Assembly: GCF_010892395.1 (NCBI RefSeq) | Contig: NZ_JAACKB010000235.1 | Location: forward strand, 1-10,147 | Direction of reading: 5' to 3' | Length of the DNA: 10,147 bases | From: Sulfurovum sp. bin170 | Lineage (GTDB): Bacteria > Campylobacterota > Campylobacteria > Campylobacterales > Sulfurovaceae | In this document: positions 1-6,573 of the stretch, in pieces | How the letters are laid out: every line of letters starts with the position of its first letter | Numbering within the stretch: the stretch's first letter is position 1 | Made by a program: the position numbers and the translations under genes | The notes under the pieces: model-generated | Told to the model about the DNA's origin: nothing | The model's database searches: none | The model's input: the letters and a program-made list of their open reading frames with translations, nothing else

Positions 1-2141
1 AGCTTTTTACTCTTAAACTCTATATCAACTACTCTATTTTTGTCAATATTTACAGTAGTCTCTATATCCCCTCTGAAATCCATATAGCCAATGTTTTTAC
101 TCTTTGCAAAGATATTTAGACTACTATCTGCATTGAATTTCATATCTATATCGGCTCTACCTGACATCTTTGGAAGATTAATATCATAATATCTATTGAT
201 AGTTTTACCAAATCTATCCATATTCTCTATATGACTCTTTATATCTATTTTGGAAGAGAGACTACCATCAAAATTTATCTTCTCATCTGCTATGACTATC
301 AATCCTCTACCAAATCTATCTCTCTCACTGTTATAATCACAAGAAAATTTCAAATCTTCACTGAAGAGTGAAATATGAGTTATATCTCTATTTAATATCA
401 CCTCTCCATCTATATTTGATATATTTTTCACTCTTATCCTCTTGTCTATATTGGTTATTTTTGAATCTTTTGGAATAGAGGCAGAGAATTTTATCTTGAA
501 TGGCTCTTTAAGCTCCATAGAGGTTTTTAGGTTAATGAGATTTGAATCTATATCTATACCGATTTTACTCTTACTACTATCAAAAAAATCTATATAAGAG
601 TCACTTTGTATCTCTCCTAAAGAACCTTTATATAGACCTTTAGGTAGACTTTTTAGGAGATTATCAAGAGGCAGAGTTCCCTTACTATCTATTTTGAGCT
701 TGGCATTTTCATAACCATCTGTAAAAAAAGTTCCCTTTATCTGTTGTGAATCAGCTCTCCCAAGTAGCTCATCAGGTGTTCCTCTATATTTAGCCGTTAA
801 ATTTTCAAGCAAGTTTTCAGATACCTCTTTCGGAATATTTTTTATCGTTTTTAGTTTCACCTCTCCACTATAGACCACCTCTGTATCACCATCACCACTA
901 AAATCAATATCGACAATACTCTCTATCTCTACCTCATCAGCATAGGTGATTGAGCCTATCCCTTTGGAGCCTATTTTGATAAAAAAATCACTATATAGAT
1001 AGTCAAACTTATGTTTTACTTTTTTTAGGTTGACATTGAAATCACTATTTTTCAAAGCTAAAATATCTTTTACCCCATGTTCTACCTCTACCCAGACACC
1101 TTGATGATTTACCTTTAGTTTCGCAGGGATTTTTTTTAGCTCTTTTTGATTTAGAGGTAGAGAGTACCTATCATAGAGATATTTTTTAGTCAATATATCT
1201 CCTTTGCCATAAAACGAAGAGTTCTTGATATACCCCACCTGTTTCGTAGAAGCAAAAGTTGTATCTGTAGAGATAGAAGCTTCTGTTGCAGAGTATTCAA
1301 AACCATTTTTAGGCTCTATCAATAGATTTTGGGCAATAATTTTGGTCTTATCAATAGTAACTGGGCCATAGGTTGTTTTTTTCATTGTAGCAAAAAAGTT
1401 ATCCACGGTAATATCTCCTAGAGCTACCCCACTACTATTAGTCTCCTTTTTATCTTCTTTATTTCCCTCTTTTTGGGAATTCATCTTACTCTTCTGCTCT
1501 TTTTTAATACTTCTCACAAAATAGGTAATGACTTTTGGGTCAATCTTTAGCAGTTGTAAATTATCAAGATTTAGACTATTTTGCTCTATTTTACCTCTTA
1601 AATTCAAATCAACTAAATCTGAATCTACTAAAAAATTAATCACTTCACTTCTCATCTGCATATCTCTATCAACAGCTAAACCGACCATTCCAAAATAGAA
1701 ATTTTTGAACTCTACACCATGATAGACAAAAGGGTTAACTGTCAAATTAATCTTATCAATATGGAAATCAAAAAATAGAGTTGACTTATCTTTCTCTCCA
1801 TCTGATTTGGGTAGAGTATCCAACGCAGTAACAATACCCTCTAGCTCAACACCTTGTAGTTGTAATCTAGTTATATGAACTCTATTGTGTACCAAGGCGA
1901 AAGGATTCCAGTATATAGTAGCACTCTCTACAAGTTTCCTGCCATTATATTTAAGCGAAGAGACCTCTATCCCAGTAAATAGGTTTCCTGAAATCTTTTT
2001 ATAGTTTACACCATACTCTCTCAAAATATTTTTGGTAGCGATATGAATAGTCCGTGAATCTGTTATAATAAAAAGCAGTATAGTGCCAAAGATTAACAGA
2101 ATCTCTATAAGAACCATTAGCCAGTAGAAGAGACGAATCAA
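1..2141 (-). CDS. tamB: TamB, inner-membrane-anchored translocation/assembly module subunit (3' end cut by window edge)
   Basis: The frame is open from 2141 to the left edge wherever I spot-checked it, giving about 713 residues. The family is usually 1000 residues or more, so the conserved C-terminal TamB (DUF490) domain should lie outside the window. The start is a TTG whose last two bases lie inside the tamA stop (TTGA overlap). It gives an N-terminus beginning MIRLFYW, then a hydrophobic anchor at about residues 8-27. An ATG at 2117 is the alternative, but it would lose the basic residue before the anchor. After the anchor come AsmA/TamB-like lines such as YKKISGNLFTGIEV, then long alternating polar/hydrophobic beta-strand repeats with many D, K, S and I, as expected for the lipid-groove beta-taco fold that spans the periplasm. 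A Lys/Glu-rich linker interrupts it at about residues 213-233. TamB works with the Omp85 protein TamA, encoded immediately upstream, in outer-membrane protein insertion and probably phospholipid transport. The family call rests on context, anchor and repeat style; the diagnostic C-terminus is not visible. Confidence 0.85.
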   Translation of the reverse strand, partial: MIRLFYWLMVLIEILLIFGTILLFIITDSRTIHIATKNILREYGVNYKKISGNLFTGIEVSSLKYNGRKLVESATIYWNPFALVHNRVHITRLQLQGVELEGIVTALDTLPKSDGEKDKSTLFFDFHIDKINLTVNPFVYHGVEFKNFYFGMVGLAVDRDMQMRSEVINFLVDSDLVDLNLRGKIEQNSLNLDNLQLLKIDPKVITYFVRSIKKEQKSKMNSQKEGNKEDKKETNSSGVALGDITVDNFFATMKKTTYGPVTIDKTKIIAQNLLIEPKNGFEYSATEASISTDTTFASTKQVGYIKNSSFYGKGDILTKKYLYDRYSLPLNQKELKKIPAKLKVNHQGVWVEVEHGVKDILALKNSDFNVNLKKVKHKFDYLYSDFFIKIGSKGIGSITYADEVEIESIVDIDFSGDGDTEVVYSGEVKLKTIKNIPKEVSENLLENLTAKYRGTPDELLGRADSQQIKGTFFTDGYENAKLKIDSKGTLPLDNLLKSLPKGLYKGSLGEIQSDSYIDFFDSSKSKIGIDIDSNLINLKTSMELKEPFKIKFSASIPKDSKITNIDKRIRVKNISNIDGEVILNRDITHISLFSEDLKFSCDYNSERDRFGRGLIVIADEKINFDGSLSSKIDIKSHIENMDRFGKTINRYYDINLPKMSGRADIDMKFNADSSLNIFAKSKNIGYMDFRGDIETTVNIDKNRVVDIEFKSKK

Positions 2142-3976
2142 AACGACTGACCTATCTGAAAATGTATAGCATTTTCACTATATTTGTTAACATTAAACCC
2201 AAAATCTATCTTAAATGGTCCAATAGGTGTCATATAACGAAAACCAAAACCTGCTGAGTAGATAACTCTATCTGTAAACTCCCAAACTCCCTGATTTTCA
2301 CTTATCATAGTACTATCTGAAAAAAATCCCATATGGATACTTTTGTAGAGTGGGAAGTTCGCTTCTAGCGTCAAGTTTGCGATATTATAACCACCTCTAT
2401 TTTCTAAAGTATCTGTAGAAGATGAGGTAATTCCAATCCTATCATACCCATAGGCACGGTTAGAAAAAGCACCCCCTGCAAAAAACTTTTTTGACTCTGG
2501 CAACCTATTATCATATATTTTAATAGCTCCTATTCGACCAATACCCGATAGTGTTACGCTGTTGAGTGTATATATAGCTCTAATCTCCTCTAGGTATTTG
2601 AGATAAGTTGTACTATCAGGTGAATATGGCAGACCATACTCCATCTCATGTGAAAAGTAAAATCCATTTTTTGGGTTTATCTTGGAGTCTCTTAGGTCAT
2701 AGATAAGCTTCATAAATGGATATATAAAAAAGAAACTTCTATCATCAGATATATCTCTATTCTCTATGCCAATACCTATACTATGAAACCACTTATCTCC
2801 TCTATGAAGTAGATAGACCTTATCATAGATAACTTTTTCATCATAATCATGAAGATTTCTCTCCTCACTATAACCAGCACTATTTTGAAAATCCATATGA
2901 TAACCCCAGAGCATCAAAAATGCAGGGTTTAGGAAGTTATTCTCTATCCGTTTCTGCTTTTCTGAGTACAAAATATCAAAAAGCAGTTGTCTACCTCCAC
3001 CATAAAAGTTTTTGTACTCCCAGTGATATTTTGCTTGAAACTCTAAATCTGTAGCATATCCTACCCCTATGCGTGAGTGACTCTTCTGCTCTATCTCTCT
3101 GAATTTTACAGACATGGGTATAGTACTCTCTCTCTTTTTGCCAATCTTTTCATAAACTTTATCAAAAGAGTCTGTTCTGTAGATAGATTTATATTTTTTT
3201 TTAATCTCTTCAAAAGTTAATAGATTTTTGGAGCTTCTGTTCTCTTTTATATGGACTTTGTCAAAAGCCTCTAGTGCATATAGTGAGTTGTAGCTCTCCT
3301 TTATCTTCTCTATATCAAATATCTCTCCCTCTCTAAAATGAAGCCTAGAGAGGACTACTTCATCATCAATACTCTGCGAACCATCTATATCTATCTTTCC
3401 AAAATGGCATAGAGACCCCTTTTTCAACTCTATCTCTATCTTGGCACTATATTTTTCCAAATCAATATAAGCTTTTGTCTCTAAATCATAATTACAAAAT
3501 CCACTCTCCAACAACCTATTTTTGATATCTGATTTTGTATTGGAGAATAGTTCTGCTCTAAATCGTCTCTTTTTTCTAAGTTGTACCAAATCATCTATAT
3601 AAAAGTCACTTTTTATCTCTATATCTTTAACTTTTATATATTTATTCTCTTTTATAAAAAAATGTATTCCATATACATCAATCTTATGGCTTATATTAGC
3701 ATCATAAAACCCCTCTTTTTGATAATAGAGTCTAAAAATCTCATCAAGTTTAGGGATATATAGGGCATTTATAGTGGCTCTGTTATCTTTCCATAGTGCA
3801 ATAGGTGAAGGTCTCTTAGCACCCACAACTCCCTCTAGCGAAGAGGTAGCTATCTTTCTGTTTCCCTCAAATGTAATGACAATAGGCACATCCATATTTT
3901 TTGCATCAAGAGTCACCAAAAACAGGAGTAGGGTTGATATTATAACCCCACATCTACCGAATCTGCCCATTCCCAT
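2138..3976 (-). CDS. tamA: TamA, Omp85-family outer-membrane assembly factor
   Basis: This 612-residue protein is close to the usual TamA length of about 580. It has a signal peptide (basic MGMGRFGR, hydrophobic GVIISTLLLFLVTL, likely cleavage after LDA near residue 25). POTRA-type repeats cover about residues 28-297; one shows the pattern GKIDIDGSQSIDDEVVLSRL. A 16-strand barrel region runs from about residue 300 to the end and closes on the aromatic terminus IGQSF, a typical outer-membrane signal. The Omp85 loop-6 motif is recognisable at 498-511 as FFAGGAFSNRAYGY, with Ala where most relatives have Gly in RGY. The Omp85 C-terminal strand pattern PIGPFKIDFGF is at 584-594. The last POTRA carries an internal duplication (residues 223-241 and 256-274). 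The start overlaps the proA 3' end by 23 bases; a second ATG at 3970 is also possible and neither has a strong Shine-Dalgarno. TamA versus a second BamA-like Omp85 is decided mainly by the tamB gene directly downstream. Confidence 0.88.
   Translation of the reverse strand: MGMGRFGRCGVIISTLLLFLVTLDAKNMDVPIVITFEGNRKIATSSLEGVVGAKRPSPIALWKDNRATINALYIPKLDEIFRLYYQKEGFYDANISHKIDVYGIHFFIKENKYIKVKDIEIKSDFYIDDLVQLRKKRRFRAELFSNTKSDIKNRLLESGFCNYDLETKAYIDLEKYSAKIEIELKKGSLCHFGKIDIDGSQSIDDEVVLSRLHFREGEIFDIEKIKESYNSLYALEAFDKVHIKENRSSKNLLTFEEIKKKYKSIYRTDSFDKVYEKIGKKRESTIPMSVKFREIEQKSHSRIGVGYATDLEFQAKYHWEYKNFYGGGRQLLFDILYSEKQKRIENNFLNPAFLMLWGYHMDFQNSAGYSEERNLHDYDEKVIYDKVYLLHRGDKWFHSIGIGIENRDISDDRSFFFIYPFMKLIYDLRDSKINPKNGFYFSHEMEYGLPYSPDSTTYLKYLEEIRAIYTLNSVTLSGIGRIGAIKIYDNRLPESKKFFAGGAFSNRAYGYDRIGITSSSTDTLENRGGYNIANLTLEANFPLYKSIHMGFFSDSTMISENQGVWEFTDRVIYSAGFGFRYMTPIGPFKIDFGFNVNKYSENAIHFQIGQSF
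3155..3310 (-). repeat. Diverged internal duplication within the last POTRA of TamA
   Basis: The segments at 3254-3310 (EKIKESYNSLYALEAFDKV) and 3155-3211 (EEIKKKYKSIYRTDSFDKV) are two copies offset by 33 codons. They match at 10 of 19 residues without gaps, and most other positions are conservative. The DNA has diverged visibly, so this is not a fresh duplication. A normal POTRA domain has this helix-to-strand element once before the strand leading into the barrel, so the second copy looks like an insertion. The copies and their alignment are read directly; the domain placement is inference. Confidence 0.7.
3194..3202 (-). repeat. A9 homopolymer inside tamA coding strand
   Basis: Nine consecutive T on the plus strand give nine A in the tamA message, encoding part of the KKK run in the second copy of the duplicated POTRA element (residues 259-261). 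The frame is intact here. Such tracts can slip during replication or transcription, but no functional role is shown. Confidence 0.5.
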
Positions 3977-5186
3977 ATATCTTAAATTTATAAGTAGTCA
4001 GCTCATTTACGCCCATTGGTCCCCTAGCGTGTAGTTTATTAGTCGAGATACCAACCTCTGCACCAAATCCAAATGCACCACCATCAGTAAATCTTGTACT
4101 AGCATTGACATAGACACAAGCAGCATCTATAACACTCATAAACTTTTCAGAAGCAGAGTAGTTCTCTGTAATAATAGCCTCAGAGTGACCTGACCCATAC
4201 TTCGTAATATGTGCCATAGCTTCATCAATACCTTCAACAACTTTGATATTTAACTCATTTGCTAGATACTCTGTATTGAAGTGTTCATCCGTCGCATAGT
4301 CTATAAATATAAACTCTCTAGTTTTCAGACAACCTCTTAGCTTTGTCCCTGCATCAACAAACGCTCTATAGAGAGATGGAAGAACCGATTTAGCTATCTT
4401 TTTATCTATTATCAGAGTCTCCATCGCATTACATACACCAGGTCTTTGACACTTGGCATTGAGAGCGATATTGATAGCCTTTTGTGGATTTGCATCTACA
4501 TGAATATATGTATGACAAAGCCCCTTATCATGTTTTACAACTGGCACAGAGGAGTTTTTGGAGATATATTTGATAAGAGCCTCACCACCTCTAGGTACAA
4601 TAAGGTCAACAAACTCATCCTCTTTGATAAGCTTCGCAACACCCTCTCTTGAACTATCAGGAAGCAGTGATATTAGCTCTTTTGGTAGACTATTTTTCAG
4701 TAAAACATCTTGAAGCACTTTTGCGATAGCTTGATTTGAGTTCTCTGCCTCTTTTCCACCTTTGAGTATAGCTACATTTCCACTCTTGAAACATAAAGCT
4801 CCCACATCAGAGGTGACATTTGGTCTGGACTCATAGATAACACCAACCACACCAATAGGCACAGAGACCTTCTCTATTCGCAAATTATCATCAGTAACCC
4901 AACCATCAAGAACTCTACCTACTGGTTCTTTTAATCCTGCTATCTGCACAAGTGATTTTGCTATAGCTTTGACTCTCTCTTCATCAAGCAGAAGTCTATC
5001 AAGAAGTGCAGAGTCAAGACCATTTTTTCTTCCATCATTCATATCTTTACTATTTTCAGTAATGATATAACCTCTCTGTTCAAAAATAGCATGAGCCATC
5101 TCTGTTAGTATCTTATCTTTTGTTTTACCATCCAAAGTAGCTATAATCTGTGTAGACTCTTTTGCCTTTATTAAAAATTTTCTCAT
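3954..5186 (-). CDS. proA: Gamma-glutamyl phosphate reductase (glutamate-5-semialdehyde dehydrogenase)
   Basis: ProA catalyses the NADPH-dependent reduction of gamma-glutamyl phosphate to glutamate-5-semialdehyde, the second step of proline synthesis, in the cytosol. The product is 410 residues, normal for the family (about 415). Visible signatures are the N-terminal AKESTQIIATLDGKTKDKIL region, IGVVGVIYESRPNVTSDVGA (111-130, Rossmann-side motif), LKGGKEAENSN, the catalytic cysteine C252 in QRPGVCNAMETL, and the C-terminal TRFTDGGAFGFGAEVGIST and HARGPMGVNELTTYK motifs. The frame extends upstream to 5267, but the start at 5186 is preferred: it has AGAGGG six bases before the ATG, matches the conserved N-terminus, and removes an unrelated 27-residue extension that overlaps the dedA 3' end. 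proB is not in the window. The gene lies 28 bases after dedA and overlaps tamA by 23 bases, which suggests co-transcription. Confidence 0.97.
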   Translation of the reverse strand: MRKFLIKAKESTQIIATLDGKTKDKILTEMAHAIFEQRGYIITENSKDMNDGRKNGLDSALLDRLLLDEERVKAIAKSLVQIAGLKEPVGRVLDGWVTDDNLRIEKVSVPIGVVGVIYESRPNVTSDVGALCFKSGNVAILKGGKEAENSNQAIAKVLQDVLLKNSLPKELISLLPDSSREGVAKLIKEDEFVDLIVPRGGEALIKYISKNSSVPVVKHDKGLCHTYIHVDANPQKAINIALNAKCQRPGVCNAMETLIIDKKIAKSVLPSLYRAFVDAGTKLRGCLKTREFIFIDYATDEHFNTEYLANELNIKVVEGIDEAMAHITKYGSGHSEAIITENYSASEKFMSVIDAACVYVNASTRFTDGGAFGFGAEVGISTNKLHARGPMGVNELTTYKFKIYGNGQIR

Positions 5187-5218
5187 AATTGCCCTCTTTT
5201 TACTTTTAAGGCAATTAT
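5185..5218 (-). promoter_or_regulatory. Perfect inverted repeat spanning dedA stop and proA start
   Basis: On the message strand ATAATTGCC (5218-5210) and GGCAATTAT (5193-5185) are perfect 9-bp complements separated by 16 bases. The left arm contains the dedA TAA stop. The right arm contains the end of the proA Shine-Dalgarno (AGAGGG) and the first two bases of the proA ATG. A folded stem would hide the proA ribosome site, and a ribosome finishing dedA would open it, which is a classic layout for translational coupling. It lacks the T-run of an intrinsic terminator. A protein-binding operator is the other possible reading. The repeat is observed; the role is inferred. Confidence 0.6.
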
Positions 5219-5814
5219 ATCTTTTTTGACTTATGTTTCCAAATATAAAGAGCCGTTGCAATAGCAATAAGAGTCAATGTTCCAGCAATAATCTGATGAA
5301 GATACTCTTTTAGTAGAGCCTCATTCTCTCCAATAAAATATCCCAACAGAGCTAAGATAGTCACCCAAATCCCTGCACCTGCTGTTGTGTATAGTGAAAA
5401 CTTCTTTATATCCATATTTGAAAGCCCAGCAGGAAGAGAGATGAGCTGACGAATCCCAGGAATAAGACGACTTACAAAAGTAGAGAATGAACCGTGATTG
5501 ACAAAATACTCCTCCATCTTTTTTAGCTTATCTTCTGTAAAAAAGAAGTACTTACCAAAAGCCAAAACCCCTTTTCGCCCATATTTTTTAGCCAAATAGT
5601 AGTTAAACAACGCACCACCAAGAGAACCTGTAGTACCTGCAATTATTGCTATAACCATATTCATCTCACCTTTTGAGGCTAGATACCCAGCAGGTATCAT
5701 CGCCACCTCACTAGGAAAAGGAAAAAAAGTACTCTCCAAAAACATCATTATAAATATCCCCAAATAACCAAATTGGCTCACTAAATCTACTACAATGTCC
5801 ACTATCTCATGCAT
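5215..5814 (-). CDS. DedA-family inner-membrane protein (SNARE-associated/VTT domain)
   Basis: This 199-residue polytopic membrane protein is the usual DedA length (about 200-220). It shows the family signature near the N-terminus, LESTFFPFPSEVAMIPAGYLA (residues 26-46), with E27, P32, P34 and E36. The second signature, FVSRLIPGIRQLISLPAGL (113-131), has R116, P119 and R122 in the re-entrant loop. Hydrophobic segments are visible at about 5-28, 51-74, 132-161 and 174-192. DedA proteins are implicated in lipid carrier (undecaprenyl phosphate, phosphatidylethanolamine) flipping, membrane potential maintenance and drug tolerance; which of these applies cannot be told from sequence. The ATG lies inside the yigZ 3' end (13-base overlap) with AAGGA about 9 bases upstream, so translation is probably coupled to yigZ. 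I avoid a specific symbol because bacteria often carry several paralogues. Confidence 0.93.
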   Translation of the reverse strand: MHEIVDIVVDLVSQFGYLGIFIMMFLESTFFPFPSEVAMIPAGYLASKGEMNMVIAIIAGTTGSLGGALFNYYLAKKYGRKGVLAFGKYFFFTEDKLKKMEEYFVNHGSFSTFVSRLIPGIRQLISLPAGLSNMDIKKFSLYTTAGAGIWVTILALLGYFIGENEALLKEYLHQIIAGTLTLIAIATALYIWKHKSKKI

Positions 5815-6368
5815 TTTCGTTCTTCCTTAAACTCTTCTAATTTTTTCTCTGTTGATTTAATACCCCAAGCAACACCATCATTTAAAAATTTTCGTTCTAT
5901 TTGGATGATTCCTATTTTATTTAAAATGTATTCAATCTTTTGAATCTCACTATATGTGGTGTTGAAATGGAAGTCTAACACTTTTTCATATAAAATAACA
6001 TTAGAATTATGAATAACTTCTTTAACTGCATTAGCATAAGCCCTAGCCATCCCACCAATTCCAAGTTTTGTACCTCCAAAATAACGTACTGTCAGTAGAG
6101 CTACATTGATAAGCTCTTTACCTCGTAACACATTAAGCGATGGAACACCAGCAGCCCCTTTTGGTTCCTCATCATCCGAAGAGTTCTCTACTATCTGGTC
6201 AAATTCATTGAGATAACGCAGAGCATAGACGACATGCCTCGCTTTGGGATGTTCTGTGCGTAGCTTATCTTGTAACCCCTGATACTCTGATATAGGAACT
6301 AAGTGAGCTATAAATTTTGATTTTTTTACTTCATAAGAACCTATGTAAGATTTTTCTATAGTTTTCAT
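5802..6368 (-). CDS. YigZ/IMPACT family protein (UPF0029)
   Basis: This 188-residue protein is slightly shorter than E. coli YigZ (about 205). The N-terminal IMPACT domain is clear: KKSKFIAHLVPI (15-26), a conserved histidine in ARHVVYALRY (43-52), the DDEEPKGAAGVP motif (65-76) and the glycine-rich VRYFGGTKLGIGGMARAY (94-111). The C-terminal part (about 128-180) fits a divergent DUF1949 ferredoxin-like domain. Eukaryotic IMPACT modulates GCN1/GCN2; the bacterial role is unresolved, with nucleic-acid or ribosome-associated roles suggested for the fold. It is the first gene of the probable yigZ-dedA-proA-tamA-tamB operon. No Shine-Dalgarno precedes the ATG; a TATAAT box lies only 7 bases upstream, so the message may be leaderless. 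Confidence 0.93.
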   Translation of the reverse strand: MKTIEKSYIGSYEVKKSKFIAHLVPISEYQGLQDKLRTEHPKARHVVYALRYLNEFDQIVENSSDDEEPKGAAGVPSLNVLRGKELINVALLTVRYFGGTKLGIGGMARAYANAVKEVIHNSNVILYEKVLDFHFNTTYSEIQKIEYILNKIGIIQIERKFLNDGVAWGIKSTEKKLEEFKEERKCMR

Positions 6369-6423
6369 AATTAAAATTATACTTTTAAAGTCTTAATATA
6401 CTATTTCTTGATAAAACTTTAAA
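6369..6423 (-). promoter_or_regulatory. Candidate promoter(s) for the yigZ operon
   Basis: On the minus strand a perfect TATAAT occurs at 6381-6376, seven bases before the yigZ ATG. That would place the transcription start at or next to the first codon. A second, weaker box TATATT lies at 6400-6395, with TTTAAA at 6423-6418 at a 17-base spacing. Neither has a TTGACA-like -35; loose -35 conservation is common in Campylobacterota. The surrounding 60 bases are very AT rich. Which box is used cannot be decided from sequence. Confidence 0.5.
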
Positions 6424-6460
6424 TAAATCACACAAAAATTCCCTGTAAAAATCCCAACTC

Positions 6461-6562
6461 CTAATTCCCACCAATAGGTTTTAATTCCCCCAAATTTAGC
6501 AAAACTGTACCGATCAAAGCGTTATCCACTCCAAACCATTTCAAAGTAGGATTACATTGCAT
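6461..6562 (-). pseudogene. Probable remnant of a second DUF1501 C-terminus (33-codon open frame)
   Basis: Reading from an ATG at 6562 gives a 33-residue frame ending in TAG at 6461. Its core, LKWFGVDNALIGTVLLNLG, aligns without gaps to the C-terminal tail of the adjacent DUF1501 protein (residues 427-446, KWFGLSDAENLGLFPNLKNF): KWFG, the A four residues later, and NL coincide. The DNA shares the 12-mer AAATGGTTTGGA with that gene. There is no Shine-Dalgarno and no trace of the catalytic parts, so I read it as the leftover 3' end of a deleted tandem copy rather than a working gene. A genuine small protein is possible but less likely. Confidence 0.5.
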
Positions 6563-6573
6563 AGATGTTTTTT

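Noticed and set aside
3581..3763. Plus-strand open frame of 60 codons
   Set aside because: It lies wholly inside tamA on the opposite strand; composition (I, Y, F rich) is that of an antisense shadow of AT-rich coding DNA.
3774..4034. Plus-strand open frame of 86 codons across the proA/tamA junction
   Set aside because: It is antisense to the tamA signal-peptide region and proA 3' end, with no ribosome site or recognisable family.
5187..5267. N-terminal 27-residue extension of ProA
   Set aside because: It overlaps the dedA 3' end, is not ProA-like, and the downstream ATG at 5186 has a good Shine-Dalgarno and begins at the family's normal N-terminus.
6424..6573. Intrinsic terminator after the DUF1501 gene
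   Set aside because: Only a weak imperfect stem (CCTATT with AATTAGG) and no stable hairpin followed by a T-run was found; read-through into yigZ cannot be excluded.
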